A stretch of DNA of 64,000 nt from Rhodocollybia butyracea (lineage: Eukaryota > Basidiomycota > Agaricomycetes > Agaricales > Omphalotaceae): contig JADNRY010000010.1 in assembly GCA_015501585.1 (NCBI GenBank), positions 620,001-684,000 on the forward strand, given 5' to 3'. Numbering within the stretch: the first letter of the stretch is position 1; every line of letters begins with the position of its first letter. The notes beneath the pieces are model-generated. The model made no database searches, had not been told where the DNA came from, and saw only the letters and a program-made list of their open reading frames with translations. Shown one piece after another: positions 49,922 through 62,410 of the stretch. Both the position numbers and the translations under genes were made by a program.

Positions 49922-50346
49922 AGGACCCCTGATAGTAGGCGCTTATGACATGTGGAGGTTCGGATAAAAATGGTCCAAATTTTGGCCAAATCACATATTT
50001 TTGTTCGGATAAAAGTGACCACCACAGGCGGAAGTTGTGCAAGAAGTTCGGATAATTTTGGCCAGTTTCGGAAGGTAGTTAGCTTAGAAGGGTCAAGTAG
50101 GGTCAGATTTTGAATGATTTTTGAGTGATTTTTGGCTCCAGGCGCATCAAATAAGTGTAATCACAGCCGCCGAACTGATTTTTTCAGCCAATTTTATGAG
50201 ATTTTACGCCTCTACAGGCAGAAAAATCCGGCCCGGGACCAGGCTATGTACAAGTTCGGATAAAAACTAGGTCAAAAGTGAAAATTTGGTTCGGATAAAA
50301 ACTGGGGCCCCTATACATGTCATCTTCACCTATTATCAGGGGTCCT
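49922..50346. mobile_element. 425-bp hAT-like MITE (32-bp TIR, 8-bp TSD)
   Basis: Terminal inverted repeats at 49922-49953 and 50315-50346 (27 of 32 positions agree) begin AGGACCCCTGATA. An exact 8-bp duplication GCTTCAGT flanks them at 49914-49921 and 50347-50354; this size is that of hAT transposons. Inside are five copies of GTTCGGATAA in the same orientation (49958, 50003, 50046, 50254, 50289). No coding frame. Confidence 0.9.
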
Positions 50347-50354
50347 GCTTCAGT

Positions 50355-51689
50355 CCGTCAGAGCCAAAATAATCAAATAATAATGTTACGTGACAAGTAA
50401 TGCAACTAACGTTACACACTGCACTGATGAACGGAACGGAACTGCTGAACCTGAACGGCTTACCGTCGCTGTAACTTGCTGTATGTCAAAGTCTACAAAC
50501 TATTCGATCTAGTCGGCAAGGATGGTGGTGTGCTGTTGACTGCAGGTTGGTTTAAGTACTGTGAGTGCAGCCAGGCTGTACTTCTTGAGAGATGAACGTG
50601 ATTATGGATCATCGCTTAAGATTCATAGGAACCGTCCATGTTTGTTCTGTTGAGTAATTAGTTTATCGATGATGGGAGAAAGTCTGCCCTGAATGGCAGA
50701 TAATATGCAGAACTCCAAAATCCAAGACATGATACGCCGCTTACTTACCTGAATAGCCCGATATAAACGTAAAACCGATTAGAGAGTTACTTAGCGGCCA
50801 GCGAAAGGCGTAGTTGTGGTACACTGTGACAGATTGACTGACGTCGACAGAGTCTCGTCGCCTACCGGTGAGCTTGACTAAGAGGATGTCGTTGGCTGAC
50901 TGACAGGTCACGGCGGCAAGTAAGTATCAAACTGTGAATCTTTGAGACTCAAAAGATGTCAAAGGGCTGAGAAATCCTAGTTCTATCATTCTATAATTTA
51001 AATGGTCACCAAGATTCAGAGAAGATCTCATGAAGGCTATTCCCTCGTGAATTGGAGCAGAGACCGGACCATCCCGTCGATGTAAATTTGAACACAGTAA
51101 AGTATCACGCGTCCGAAGGATCAGCGAAGGATGCAGGTTCATGAGAAATGACATCGGTGACCAAAGATCCTGTTAGAAAGAGTGCTGTTAGTGCTGTACT
51201 GAGGCCAGGGTGAGTGGTATTTGCTGTTTTACGGAGCAAGGTAACGGAAGTAGAGATACATTAGTCCAGCTTTGACTAGAGAAACAAGATCTTGCATCTT
51301 GCATCTATGATATGCAGTGATTTGAATAAATAATATCACCTTATATGGACTGACGGCAAGTATAGATTCGGATACGACTGGAGAGAGAGATGAGACAAGG
51401 AGGAAGCTTTGAAGAACAAGAGATAATGTGGCGGTAGCGAAACCAGATACGGTGGCGAAAAAGTACATAGTTAGATAAACGGCGGAGGCAGAGTGGCGGG
51501 AGTAGCAGTTTACCGGTCATCAACGGCCTTGCCGGCCGATGGAATAATCCAACGGAAAATTCAACTTAAAGGGTGCAAACTGAATTTCGTTGAGAAGGAA
51601 CTTTTAGTGGCGTTTGACTTGAACCTTTTGGCGACGCAAACTGGATTTTGCTGGAGGCAGCATTGGCCGACACAGAGCAGAGTTGTTCC
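50355..51689. other. Intergenic stretch upstream of the RING-PH-VWA gene
   Basis: About 1.3 kb. Minus-strand frames at 50927-51154 and 51229-51523 show no recognisable domain. The right part presumably holds the promoter of the gene starting at 51690. Confidence 0.4.
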
Positions 51690-54600
51690 ATGAAAAATTT
51701 TGGATTTGGCAGTCCAGGGGGAACTAGGAAAGCCCGTGATCCACATCAAGATTCCAGCTCCTTATATCTCAATCCTCGGTCAGCCCCTCGGATACCATCT
51801 TCAAAGTCTTCTTTCAGATCCCTCCGCCAGCCAAAGCCAACCAAACCACCCTCGGTTCTTTCTGTAGATTCTACCCTTTCTAATTCGGATTCCGTTTCTT
51901 CTCATCCCTACGCTGCAATGCATCTCGCTCCAATGCCTGTAGTCTCCAACACAGACAGTCTCGACGACGAAGAAGATTGCCCAGTTTGCCTCGAACCCCT
52001 TAGTTTTAGCTTCAGATTGCCTGGAGAAAAGCCTCATATAGTTCCAGAGTGCGGTCACGCTCTACATGAAGTGCGTCCACAGTCGTTTCCTATTGTTCAT
52101 TATTCAACTCTTGTTAGGCCTGTTTTACCGCCGTTTATGGCCCACCGCCGAGCCAGAGCAAGTCTACGGTACCCAGAAAGTCAAATCTGGGTGTTTGTGG
52201 TGTATGCAGACGACCAATGAAAGTCGGAGACGGAGACGGAGGCAAATCAAACAGCGAGTCGTTTTATCTTGGCCTGTCATAATTCTTCTTACTTTTTCTG
52301 ACAGAACTGGCTGCGCTGACTGGTGTCGGTGACCATACTTCTTCTGCACTCTATCCTGGCCGAGATACACCCACAAATCGACGGCGGCCACAGCCTCAAA
52401 AGGCATTTGACCCTAACGAGGATGACCCATTAGACCACAATGGGTCAGTTAAATCGGATCCAAAAGAACACTCCCAGTACATCGTTGCGCCTTCCATCCA
52501 AGTTCGCCCAGAATTCTCCTCTCTAACCCGCACACACGATACGAATCAACCGCTAACATGCATTGTTGTTATTGAGCTTCCGGGGAAGCGCGCCCATGGT
52601 CCTGTGCCTGGTCCTGTGCCTCAGGAATATGCCTCGAATCGCCGCACAGAGGGTGATACACATTTACGGCAGGACAGACACTCTCCGCAACCTCGAAGGC
52701 AGCAGCAGCATTCAGAGGCATACTCGCAAGATATGTCTTACAACAACAACTCCTCTGGTCATGGTCACGAGTCTTCCTCATCAGGATCTGCAGCGATTAT
52801 TCAAGAAGAAGACTCGCCGTTTAACGCCATTACCGAGGACCTGCGCAACCGAATCATCGATTGGAAGGGGCATCCGCTATCTGATCTTGGTCCTCTCCAG
52901 ATGTACGACCTTCTTTCCGTACGACGGGATTCCCTTGTTCGCGAATTTTATGTCTACCTTTTCAAAGAGGCACTTATTTGCGTGGTTGAAGAAAAGAAGC
53001 GGTCGTTGGGCCGGTTACTTTCCAATGCGTCCGGCCTCACAGATACATCATCCAGCATGACGTCCTCGACTCAGTCCAAAGGTGTTCTTCGCCTCAAGGG
53101 TAGAATCTATGTTCGACATATTAAGCAGGTCACAGCATCCAGTGCAGCAGGCGAAATGTCTCTTACCATCGACATGGAGGATGAACTAGCATCTTTCATC
53201 TTGATTTATAAGGATCGCTCATCCCTTGAAGCATGGCGAAACACTATCCAAGCCCTTGTCAACATGTTCCAGTCACAGAATCCATCATATCAACAGCCCC
53301 AGGAGGAAGTTCGTACCTTGGACATGGAGGAATTTGGTGGAAATTCGAAGGCGATGAGGATGCTGAGTGGCAGTACATCTACTACGGTCAGTAGTGGCGC
53401 CGATAGTCTCCTCCAGAATGGCTCATCGAGATCAACAATGTCTTCTTCCACTTCCCACGGATCTGTTCATCAGCAGTCGCAACGACCACAAATGCAGCAG
53501 AAGCTGAGCACGCTCGGAGAGGATGACGAGTTGAGCCAGTATGACTCTCCGACAGGTTTGGTGACACCATATACCTCCTCTGGGCCGTCCAACTCGCTCA
53601 CACCTCTCCCCCATCCATCATTGGACCTCATACTTGTCATCTCCCTTCCTCCACCAAACTCCTCTCCTAGCACTGCGTCCCTGAAACTTCGCGTCATCAA
53701 AGCCACCCTGGACTTTATCATTACATCGCTCGGTTCAAAAGATCGACTGAGTTTGGTAACCTTCGAGGTTGGTCAGGGAGGTAGAGTCCGCAAAACACCG
53801 TTCTTGAGCGTTAGCAAGGCACAGAGTAAAAATCGGTTGGACAAGTTTGTTGAAAATCTCTCAGCGACATCAACAAGCGATCCCGATGGAATGGGAATGG
53901 GTCACGGACAAGATGAGTTTTTGGTACGGGTGAGCAAGGACGAAAAAACGGACGTTGTTACGGCTGTTAATCATGGTGACTATTGTGCTTTGTGCTTCTT
54001 GTGAATCCGCTAATTCTTCTTCGTGCTTTCTATTAGGTTTGGATGTCGTTCTACAACGTAAAGCGCGCAATTCGATTTCTGGAATGATTCTTGTCTCCGA
54101 TGCCTCTGACAGTACGCGTCGAGCACAAATGGACCTCGTACTTGCACGCGCGGAAGCTGCCAATGTACCTATACATTCCTTTGGCTATGGTCGCTCACAC
54201 GATCCAGCCTCCTTGTGGCTCATGTCAAATCATACATCGGGAACGTACACTTTTGTCAAAGATTGGTACGATCTCCGTGATAGCATAGCTGGATGTGTTG
54301 GTGGAATGATGTCGATCGGGCTCTTAAATATGAAGCTACATATGAAGATTGTTGACGGCAACCGATTCAGAATACGGAAGGTGTCTGGCGGCCCATCGAG
54401 CATACTTGCCAGCGATGGACAGAACGTGGATGTTGATGTGGGAGAGCTTCGGTATGGCGAAAGGAAGGAGATGCTCATCGAGCTGGAGCTAGATAACACC
54501 GATCTCCAACAGCGTCTTGCACGAGGTAACGGACGGAGTGGTCATGATATGCGCAATATGAATGCTACAGATCGATTTGTCCAGAGTATGGGCTTGGATG

Positions 54601-55319
54601 CTCTCGCTATCGAAGATAGTGTTGACTTTGCGGACGGGATGATGGATAGGATGATAGATGAGGTTCCAGTAGTAGAGGTTGACGGTTCATTCTTTGACCC
54701 CGCCGCACTGAAGAACGTAACTCGTCTCGCACATCCTGTGTTACTCACTGTAACCCTCCTCCCACCAACTCCGAATGCACCCAAACCTCCTTCTCCCGTT
54801 TCCGACCCAGTCATCGTCCGAAGACGGATGGAGCTTCTTGCCTCGGACATGATCACACGCGCTCTAGTGTTAGTATCGAGACGGAACTTCCCCCAGGCAC
54901 AAAAGATCATCGGCGAGACGAAGCGAATCTTGCATACTGTTCTCCAGACGATCTCTCGTACCCTCCCTGCCCCCAATTCTGGTGCTACACGAAACAGAAA
55001 GGAAATCTTGACGCTGGGTGCTGTCCGAGCGATGCAAGCAATATTACAAGATCTCCAAATTTTAAGCGAAGCGTTGGATGATAATGTGGATCTTTTTGCC
55101 CATGATCAGAGGAATTTTGGGGCACAGCAGGTTCGTTTCTGTTGTCTTGTTGTTCTTTGGATTGGATGCTGATTACCTTTCTCTTCCCTCCTTTAGGCGA
55201 TGATTTTAAGAGATCAGAAGAGCTGGACTGGCAGAAGCGCCACTGAAAGGTTATTTTGGACCACTGATAATTCGATCGAGCTGGTATCGCGTAGCACGGA
55301 TTGGGTTGCCCGAGATTGA
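51690..55319 (+). CDS. RING-PH-VWA scaffold protein, Ste5/Far1-like
   Basis: Domain order: Ser/Pro-rich N-terminus from ATG 51690; RING-type zinc-binding module (DCPVCLEPL, PECGHALHE then ACF across an intron, CGVCRRP; about 51975-52230); disordered stretch; PH-like domain (DSLVREFYVYLFKEALICV ... SLEAWRNTIQALVNMF; about 52896-53273); VWA-like domain (LDLILVISLPPP ... GMILVSDASDSTRRAQMD, SFGYGRSHDPASLWLMS; about 53615-54310); and a helical C-terminus ending VSRSTDWVARD. This order matches the yeast pheromone-pathway scaffolds Ste5 and Far1, so a role in mating/polarity signalling is plausible but inferred. The first MIDAS motif (DxSxS) of the VWA is absent. The junction near 52250-52306 leaves a one-base mismatch that I could not resolve; the other introns join in frame. 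Confidence 0.75.
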
Positions 55320-56641
55320 TTTCACCATTTGTCACTACTATCGATTGCTTTATACTTCTATCGATCAAACCAACATTGTGGCACATACTTTGTTGGCCTC
55401 ACTCTCCCTTTTGTTCCCTGCTTGTTTTGGTGTACTGTCTTATTACTTATTTTATTATTTTCCTTCCATGTTTTCCACTCGAACTTTCTTCACGCTGTCT
55501 AGTACTTATCGTGTTTCCTCCCTTGACTGCGTCGCATCATGTCATTCCTTTGTCTCCTCTTTTTCAGTTGTCTATGCTTAAGTACTTGCTAACATTTCGC
55601 TAAGTAATCAATGTGTCGGCTAGTTGTTCTGCACTGAGCGATGTGAGAGGATATGTGAATTATCTTGTCATTGTACTTTTTTCAGCTTTGCTATTTTTAC
55701 CGCCGCGTTTGTGCTTGCGCGGTTAGTCAAGACAAACGCAAGACAGATCGCTACTAAACAACGCTGCAAAGCTACACAATCACAAGGACCTCTGTTTGAG
55801 TGAGTGTTGGGCCTCCATAAATGGAGATCGAAAGGGAAGGCAGTATCCAAGATACCGATATGACTAAGAGAGCCTTGATAAGTAGATACAGCACGAATGA
55901 GATCAAAATAAGTCAGTCTCGTATGTATAGCTTTGACAGTACCATATAAGGCCCTTCACCGAAAAAAAGTTTTTCTGCACATGTAGGGAAAAACGGGCTT
56001 TATGGAGACTAGATCAGGGTTGAAGTGCAAACTCCGATTTCCTTATCAACGAGTATTGTACCGTCAAGCCACTAGGCATGAGTGTGTTTCAAGGAGGGGT
56101 TATCTGTTATTCTGTGATACCCAGTAACAGTGTATCTGTGTAGTAGTCTCAATAATGATATATTGATGCTAAGAGATGGGGTAGCCTTTGCCTCAACAAA
56201 GGACACCTCACTAGGATAAGAAAGCTAGTAGAAAATCGACCTCAAAACAAGTTAAAAGTGCTTTGGTATACCAGGGTCGCTGTATAATGTGTATTGAGAG
56301 TCGCTTCATAGTAGAATGAGAGACAAGGCCCTGCCAGCAGTACTTGAACCGAGAATGTTGAAGCAATTGAACAACAGGAACATTTGGCTGTTCACATCCC
56401 CATTGCAGTTCAAACTAGGCCTAAAGCAGCCCCCTCTGAGGAACTGCGGCGAGAAACCTTATCAGCTGACGAGGCGACGAGCTGTCGAAAATTCAACTTG
56501 AGTACTTTTAAGTTTTATTGCAATTTTTATCTAAGATGTCAAGCACTGTGACTTTTCGTGGTAAGAGACCGCTGTCAACATTTTAAGCGCTCGACACGTG
56601 GTTCAACCCCATCTTGTCCTTTCCAACCCTCTATCTCGCCA
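55320..56641. other. Intergenic stretch, no gene supported
   Basis: About 1.3 kb between two plus-strand genes. It is pyrimidine-rich at first, then AT-rich. No supported frame longer than about 100 codons, and no repeat with clear ends was noticed. Confidence 0.45.
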
Positions 56642-59482
56642 ATGGCGAGCACCAGTAAATTGCGCCAACGCAACCTCACTTCTGGACGTACAAATTTCGA
56701 ATATGACCGTATTCAAGAAGAGGAACACACTGACGACGTGTTCCAAAACCCAGTAGGCCTCGTACTTCTTCAAGTTTGTGCCACGCCAGAAATTGATCTG
56801 TGGTCTTTTCACAGAACAACCGTCATCCTATCGAAAAAATTCTGGAAACCGAAAAAGCTAGCATAGTTATAGTCACTATTCTAACAGCATTAGCCTTTGC
56901 TCTACGCTTCTACAAAATAAACCACCCCGACCAAGTTGTGTGAGTTCCCTTTTCTCATTCAAATGCCTATGGTCTAAACGTTCATTAGATTTGATGAGGT
57001 CCACTTCGGAAAATTTGCATCATACTATATTCGTGGAGAATATTATTTTGATGTCCACCCTCCTTTCGCCAAACTTCTATTCGGATTAGCTGGCTGGTTT
57101 TCTGGATTCGATGGCAGCTTTCAGTTTGAGAACATTGGCGACAGCTATACCCAGAATCATGTTCCCTATGTTGGCATGCGCGCGCTTCCTGCTATCCTGG
57201 GCAGTCTTACAATTCCGGTTGTTTATGCTATCATGAAGCAAAGTGGTTATTCTACTATAATTGCCGCGTTTTCTGCTGCAATTATCCTCTTTGGTGCGTA
57301 AAATAGCGAATTCAGCTCCCTTCCATTTTTTGACGCGTTGCTTTTTAGATAACGCGCACATTGCTCAGTCACGTCTTATTCTCCTAGACGCCTGTTTGAT
57401 CTTTTTCATGTCGCTCACCATCTACGCTTATGTTCGGTTCCAAAAGCTGCGCTATAGGTATGTATTTCGTTTGGTCTTGTGCCCCAGTCACACTGAATTT
57501 TTTCAGGGAATTTACTACTGAATGGTTTGGCTGGCTCATTGCGAGCGGCTTCTTTATGGCTTGCACATGGGGATCTAAAGTCAACGGTGTCCTCACTGTG
57601 GCTACCGTCGGCGTCGCGGTATCCATCGACCTCTGGGGTATTTTGGACTTCAAAAGGTCGCCGTCCATGGTTCGTGGTTTTTAATCGGCGTTTGCGCCTG
57701 GCTTATCTATTTGTCTTTAGGATTACTTCTGGAAACACTTTGCAGCGAGAGCTGTGGGATTCATCCTCGTCCCTTTCATTGTGTACCTCTCCTTCTTCTG
57801 GGTCCATTTCGCTCTGCTACCTACGTCCGGCACTGGAGACTCTTTTATGAGCCCTGCCTTCCAGGAAACTCTCACTGGAAACGAGATGCTAATGAGTGCT
57901 CAAGGTTCATATGCCTTCTTTATCCGTATTTTCCTCGTCCTGAATTCGTTGACAGAGATCAGATACTACGATACAGTGACTATGAAACATAAGGATTCCA
58001 AAGTGTTTTTGCATTCACACATCGAGCGTTACCCTCTCAAATATGAGGATGGTCGTATCAGTAGCCAAGGTATGTCAACCTTCTACCTTGTCATTTGCGC
58101 TTTGCTAATGTTTCCTAGGTCAACAAGTTACTGGTTATGGCCACGACGACTTAAATAATCACTGGCAGATCATTCCTACCAAGGCGCTTCCTGAAACTGG
58201 TCGTGGCAGAATCGTTCGCCACCACGACATGATTCAACTGCTCCATGTTTCCACGAACACCGTACTTCTCACCCATGATGTTGCGTCGCCTTTGATGCCC
58301 ACCAACCAAGAATTTACTACTTGGCCTCGGGACGATACCACTCGACACAATGAAACGCTCTTCCAGTTGGTACTCACCGAGGCGCATAATGGGGAAGCTT
58401 GGAAGAGTAAATCGGGATACTTTAGATTGGTTCATGGCCAAACTAGAGTGTCAATGTGGACACACCCTAAGCAACTCCCAGAATGGGCTTTTAGGCAACA
58501 AGAAATTAACGGAAATAAGAACCCCAGTGAAAAGACTGCGACATGGTTTGTGGAGAACATCATTGCAGACGAAAGTGAGCCCTTTTTTCGTTGGTTTTTA
58601 CACTCTACTAATAGTTCTGTATAGCTGGTCAGGACCCTAAAGAGCGTAGCGGACAACAGGCACCCAAAGTTCCCAAGAAGATGAACTTTTTCAGAAAGTT
58701 TGGGGAACTGCAACTTCTCATGATGCAGCACAACGCTGGCCTAACAGCATCGCATCCTTATGCCAGTGGACCCCTCAACTGGCCCTTCCTCATTAGTGGA
58801 ATAAGTTTCTGGACGGAAAACGACCCCCAGAAACAAATTTATCTCATTGGCAACCTTGTTGGATGGTGGACCTGTGTTGTTGCGTTATCAATCTACGTTG
58901 GAATTCTAGGCGCGGACCTCCTTGCTCGCAGGAGAAATAACGATCCTATCCCTGAGCGTACGTCGATAACACCGCTATAGTTTGCACCACTGACCCTTCT
59001 GCAGCTGTCCGTAACCGTCTATGGAATTCGACTGGATTTTTCTTTGTGGTCTGGGGTGTGCACTACGCTCCGTTCTTCTTGATGAACAGGCAGTTGTTCG
59101 TCCACCACTACCTGGCATCGCACTTGGCTTCTGCATTGATTGCGGGAGCTGTACTTCAGTTCATCCTCTCGGAGACAATCAACTACCCAGTCTCTGTAGA
59201 ATCCCCGACAATGAGACGCAGGAAACGCCAGTTCGCTGACCTGGGGCTCAAGGGTCCTATTATCTTCATCATCTTTTGCATAGCAATGTTTTCTATGTTC
59301 GTCTTCCTTGCTCCGTTGACGTATGGAACACCAGGGTGAGTATTTTCTTCGTCTTTCCAGTGCACTTGATGTTAATATATTTACCATGCAGGTTGACTGG
59401 TGAGCAAGTGAACGGCAAGAGACTGTTATCATCCTGGACGCTGCACTTTGCAGCTAAACAGACGAATGAGGTTGTAACGTAG
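56642..59482 (+). CDS. PMT4: Protein O-mannosyltransferase Pmt4
   Basis: ER membrane enzyme that transfers mannose from dolichyl-phosphate-mannose to Ser/Thr of secretory and membrane proteins. From ATG 56642: cytosolic N-terminus, first membrane segment (IVIVTILTALAFALRFY), then FDEVHFGKFASYY with the conserved Asp-Glu of the first lumenal loop. HPPFAKLLFGLAGW, AHIAQSRLILLDACL and TWGSKVNGVLTVATVGV follow. The MIR part (about 57960-58560) reads YYDTVTMKHKDSKVFLHSH, RYPLKYEDGRISSQGQQVTGY and QQEINGNKNP. The rest has FLISGISFWTENDPQ plus several membrane segments, and the stop is at 59480-59482. The DTVTMKHKD and QQVTGYGH stretches match Pmt4 rather than Pmt1/Pmt2. Seven or so introns, all joining in frame (for example SAQ to EIRYYD). 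No frame damage. Confidence 0.93.
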
Positions 59483-60136
59483 TCGAGTGTTTGTTTTTTG
59501 CTTACTCGTTTTTGGATCCAATTGTATAAAGTACACCATGATGCTCCTTTAAAGCCACAGACGGCTTTATTCCAATGGACTAATAAATGCGATATTTAAT
59601 GACTCGATTATGCGGTGGGACTGTAAATGACCGTTTTTCACTATTGTGGTTGGAGCAACGATGCCGCAGCTCCTGACTTGCTCATCTATCTATGTGTAGG
59701 GTGGATAGCGCTGCTCAGACTATTATGGTTGTTTTGTTGACAATTGCTGAAAGATTTTGTGCCTCCAATGTCATCCACTATGAATTCTCTTGTCTAATCA
59801 TGCATATCAGACCCACTTCCACTTGTATTTAACGATTTTCAAGGCATCATCAGCTACCGTGCCAGCAGACCAAATCCCAATATATAACGCTCCTCCAACT
59901 GAGGAGGCGAAACTTCTATAACAGAGCTGAAACGGTTTGTGAGAAGCCAAATACGCGTTTAAGTTTTCATTAAAACATCAAAACAATGGCTCCCAGACGC
60001 AGCAGTTATCAAAGATGTTTCCTGTGACGGAACTACGGGCCGAGTTAATTCTGGAAACAGGTTGTTCATTTTAATTAATTTGCACCTGGAACAGTGCGCT
60101 CAAAGTGCTTAGGTGGCTACTTTGGAAAACAACCGA
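59483..60136. other. Intergenic stretch between convergent genes
   Basis: Shared 3' flank of PMT4 (+) and the PAQR gene (-). No coding frame or repeat with clear ends. Confidence 0.5.
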
Positions 60137-62103
60137 CTAATGCGCAAGCACCTGGCACATGATGCCTTCCTTCATCAGCCGTATTGCGGCTTTGTGTTGG
60201 GCGACAGCGAGTACAATGAAGCAGTGCCAGATAGCATGAGATCCTGGTGGCATGTAAGATGAAACTCCAGAGAAATGCAACATGGATCTGACACACCTCC
60301 ACCAATTTTGTCTAGGTGACGGGACCATGGCTCAGGGATGAAACGCTCCGGGATATGTGTTGCGTAGAATAGCAGTCCAACAACATATGAAACAAGCGAT
60401 GGTACGACAGGCGCTGTTGCGATCGGATGAGCAGATACGCTTGGAGTAATGTAGGATGGACCTACATATGAACGCAAACATAGTCTTGGGCGTATGAATA
60501 ATTGCCATTGCCGCCAGAGGTGCTAGGGAGAAGAACGCCAGCGAGAGGAAGAACACAATGCGCCAACCCTATACAGACATAGGCTTAATATCACTGCGCA
60601 TAGGTCATAACTAGATACACCTACTCGATAACGGACCTCGTTGAACCACGACATGAATGGACAGATACTTCCTAACAGACCAGTCAACAGGCAACCAACT
60701 AAGAACACATTTCCCAAATCAGGGTGGCACTGGAACCCATAATGAACGACTGTGCCAACGCTGGCACTAATTAACCTGAAAAAACGCGTGCTGAATGCTT
60801 GGTGGCCACATGAAAGAAGACACAACATACCATCCGATACCAACGTAGTCTACTCGTGCACAAAATTCCATGCTTGGACAATGAGCACATCCGGACATCG
60901 TGTGCCATACGGCACTGCAAAACAGACATATGATAGCAAACGCCATGAACAACGCCTCCGGAAGATCTTCAACGCCGGAAGGATTAACGAATGGTATGGA
61001 GTTGATAGCCCATAAAAGGCCTGGTATAAGATGAGTGTGTATATTGACTGGAAGCGAGGAGAAATGTTAGACAAACAGCGAGAATGCAGTGAAATGAAAT
61101 GTCTCACGAAATTCGTTGTGAAATGCAAATAGAGAAAGCACAATTAATCCCCAGCGTTCAAGAGGTATGAATCTACCGCACAAGTGAGGACTATAATTTA
61201 AAAAGTCAGAAAGAAAACCCACCTATAGCCCTGTTGAACGAACGAGTTGTTTTGCCAGGCTGCTGGCAGATCTTCGTAGCTGATCAACCGAACTCCTTCA
61301 AACGATCGCTTTATGGCTCGAGTGACTTCCTTTGCTCTCCCAAAGACATCATCTTCGGGAGTAGCAGAGTGGAGGAAGTCTGTTACCACCTCTGACGAAA
61401 GAAGCGTGTCTACAAGATCCGAGAGCATAGAGTACGATCCGGTGAGCCCTATAGGCAATCCCACAGCGGACAGGTGAGATTGCAGTGTTTCCAGCCGTTC
61501 AGAAAGTATCGGAATATAGTCTAAGGGTGCATGAAAATCTATATCGTGAAATTTCGTGCGAACGTTGTCCAGCTTGGATGAAATACAATCTGGAAAGTCC
61601 GGTAGGTGAGACCGCATATCATTGATACTGGGAACGTCTGGAAGATGTGCGCGCACGTCGCTCATACTTGGAACGTCGGGAAGACGCGATTTCAAATTGT
61701 CGATGGTAACATCGGGCAAATGGTAGCAGACGTCGTTTCGTAAGGCTTCAAGCATCTCGAGTGTCTCGCGTGCCCACTGTCTAGCTTCTTCTATGGTCAG
61801 CTCTCCTTTTGCCTGCCATTTCTCGAGGTGCGGAGACTCCATGAGCGAAATTCGCTGTTCGATTTCAGCTAGGTAAGACAAAACCAGAAACCGAAGTGAG
61901 GCGAGTATCTGTGTTGGCGAAGAGGAAGTGGAAAGGTCTAAGGCCTCTAGAGATGGCGGGAATGGATGACAGAACTGGATACGATGTGTCTTGATGGGCG
62001 GAGGGGTAGAAAGCCTTCGTCTTGCATTTTGACGGAGACGAATTGTGTTGAATTCACCGGTAGTTGTTTCGACTGAGGTGGTCTGCGTCAAAGTCGCCGA
62101 CAT
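60137..62103 (-). CDS. PAQR/HlyIII (adiponectin-receptor-like, Izh-type) membrane protein
   Basis: A long N-terminal cytosolic region (exon 61198-62103) has about 15-residue repeats built on LPDVPSxxDxRxHLPD (around 61590-61720), then YEDLPAAWQNNSFVQQGYR. After an intron the membrane part starts FIPLERWGLIVLSLFAFHNE, FLNIHTHLIPGLLW. The three family His sites are present: AVWHTMSGCAH, and HAIWHCFIV near the end, which form a zinc-dependent hydrolase-like site in PAQR proteins. Further signatures are VDYVGIGW and YATHIPERFIPEPWS. All introns could be joined in frame; one 50-nt intron joins FAFI to SPVVPSLVSY. Stop at 60137-60139. In yeast, relatives (Izh proteins) act in zinc and lipid homeostasis. 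It is divergent from the peptidyl-tRNA hydrolase gene with 307 bp between starts. Confidence 0.88.
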
Positions 62104-62410
62104 ATGTAGGGGAATTAGAAGGTGTTAAAAAGAAATAAAAAAAAGAAAAGAAGGAAAGCGCTGAGCGAGCCACCAGGTCTTGGAACAAAAGTGAAAGACA
62201 GTTATGGAGTGAGGTATTAAATCAATATGGGTTATCTCCATAAGGCAAAATGATGCACGTGCTATAAGCGCTCTTTCGATTCTTTCATGGCAATCCATGT
62301 GTCTGAGTCATCCTGTCCTCAACGCGATGCAAGATGACTATGCGTTCGTCGCAGTATAAAAGCTTCCAAAGCAAATCAAGTTTTTCAAGTTCACCTTTCC
62401 CCTCGCTGCA
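62104..62410. promoter_or_regulatory. Divergent promoter region of the PAQR and peptidyl-tRNA hydrolase genes
   Basis: 307 bp between two divergent start codons, so both promoters must lie here. A TATAAA-like word (CAGTATAAAAGC, 62352-62363) sits 48 bp before the hydrolase ATG. A pyrimidine-rich stretch precedes that ATG. No other motif is claimed. Confidence 0.55.

Noticed and set aside
43000..50400. CRISPR- or satellite-like array from the repeated sequences in the accessory segment
   Set aside because: The repeats are gene paralogues, transposon ends and five dispersed 10-mers; there is no regular repeat-spacer pattern, and the genome is fungal.
60360..60480. Frame break in the PAQR gene after FAFI
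   Set aside because: A standard 50-nt GT-AG intron joins FAFI to SPVVPSLVSY in frame.
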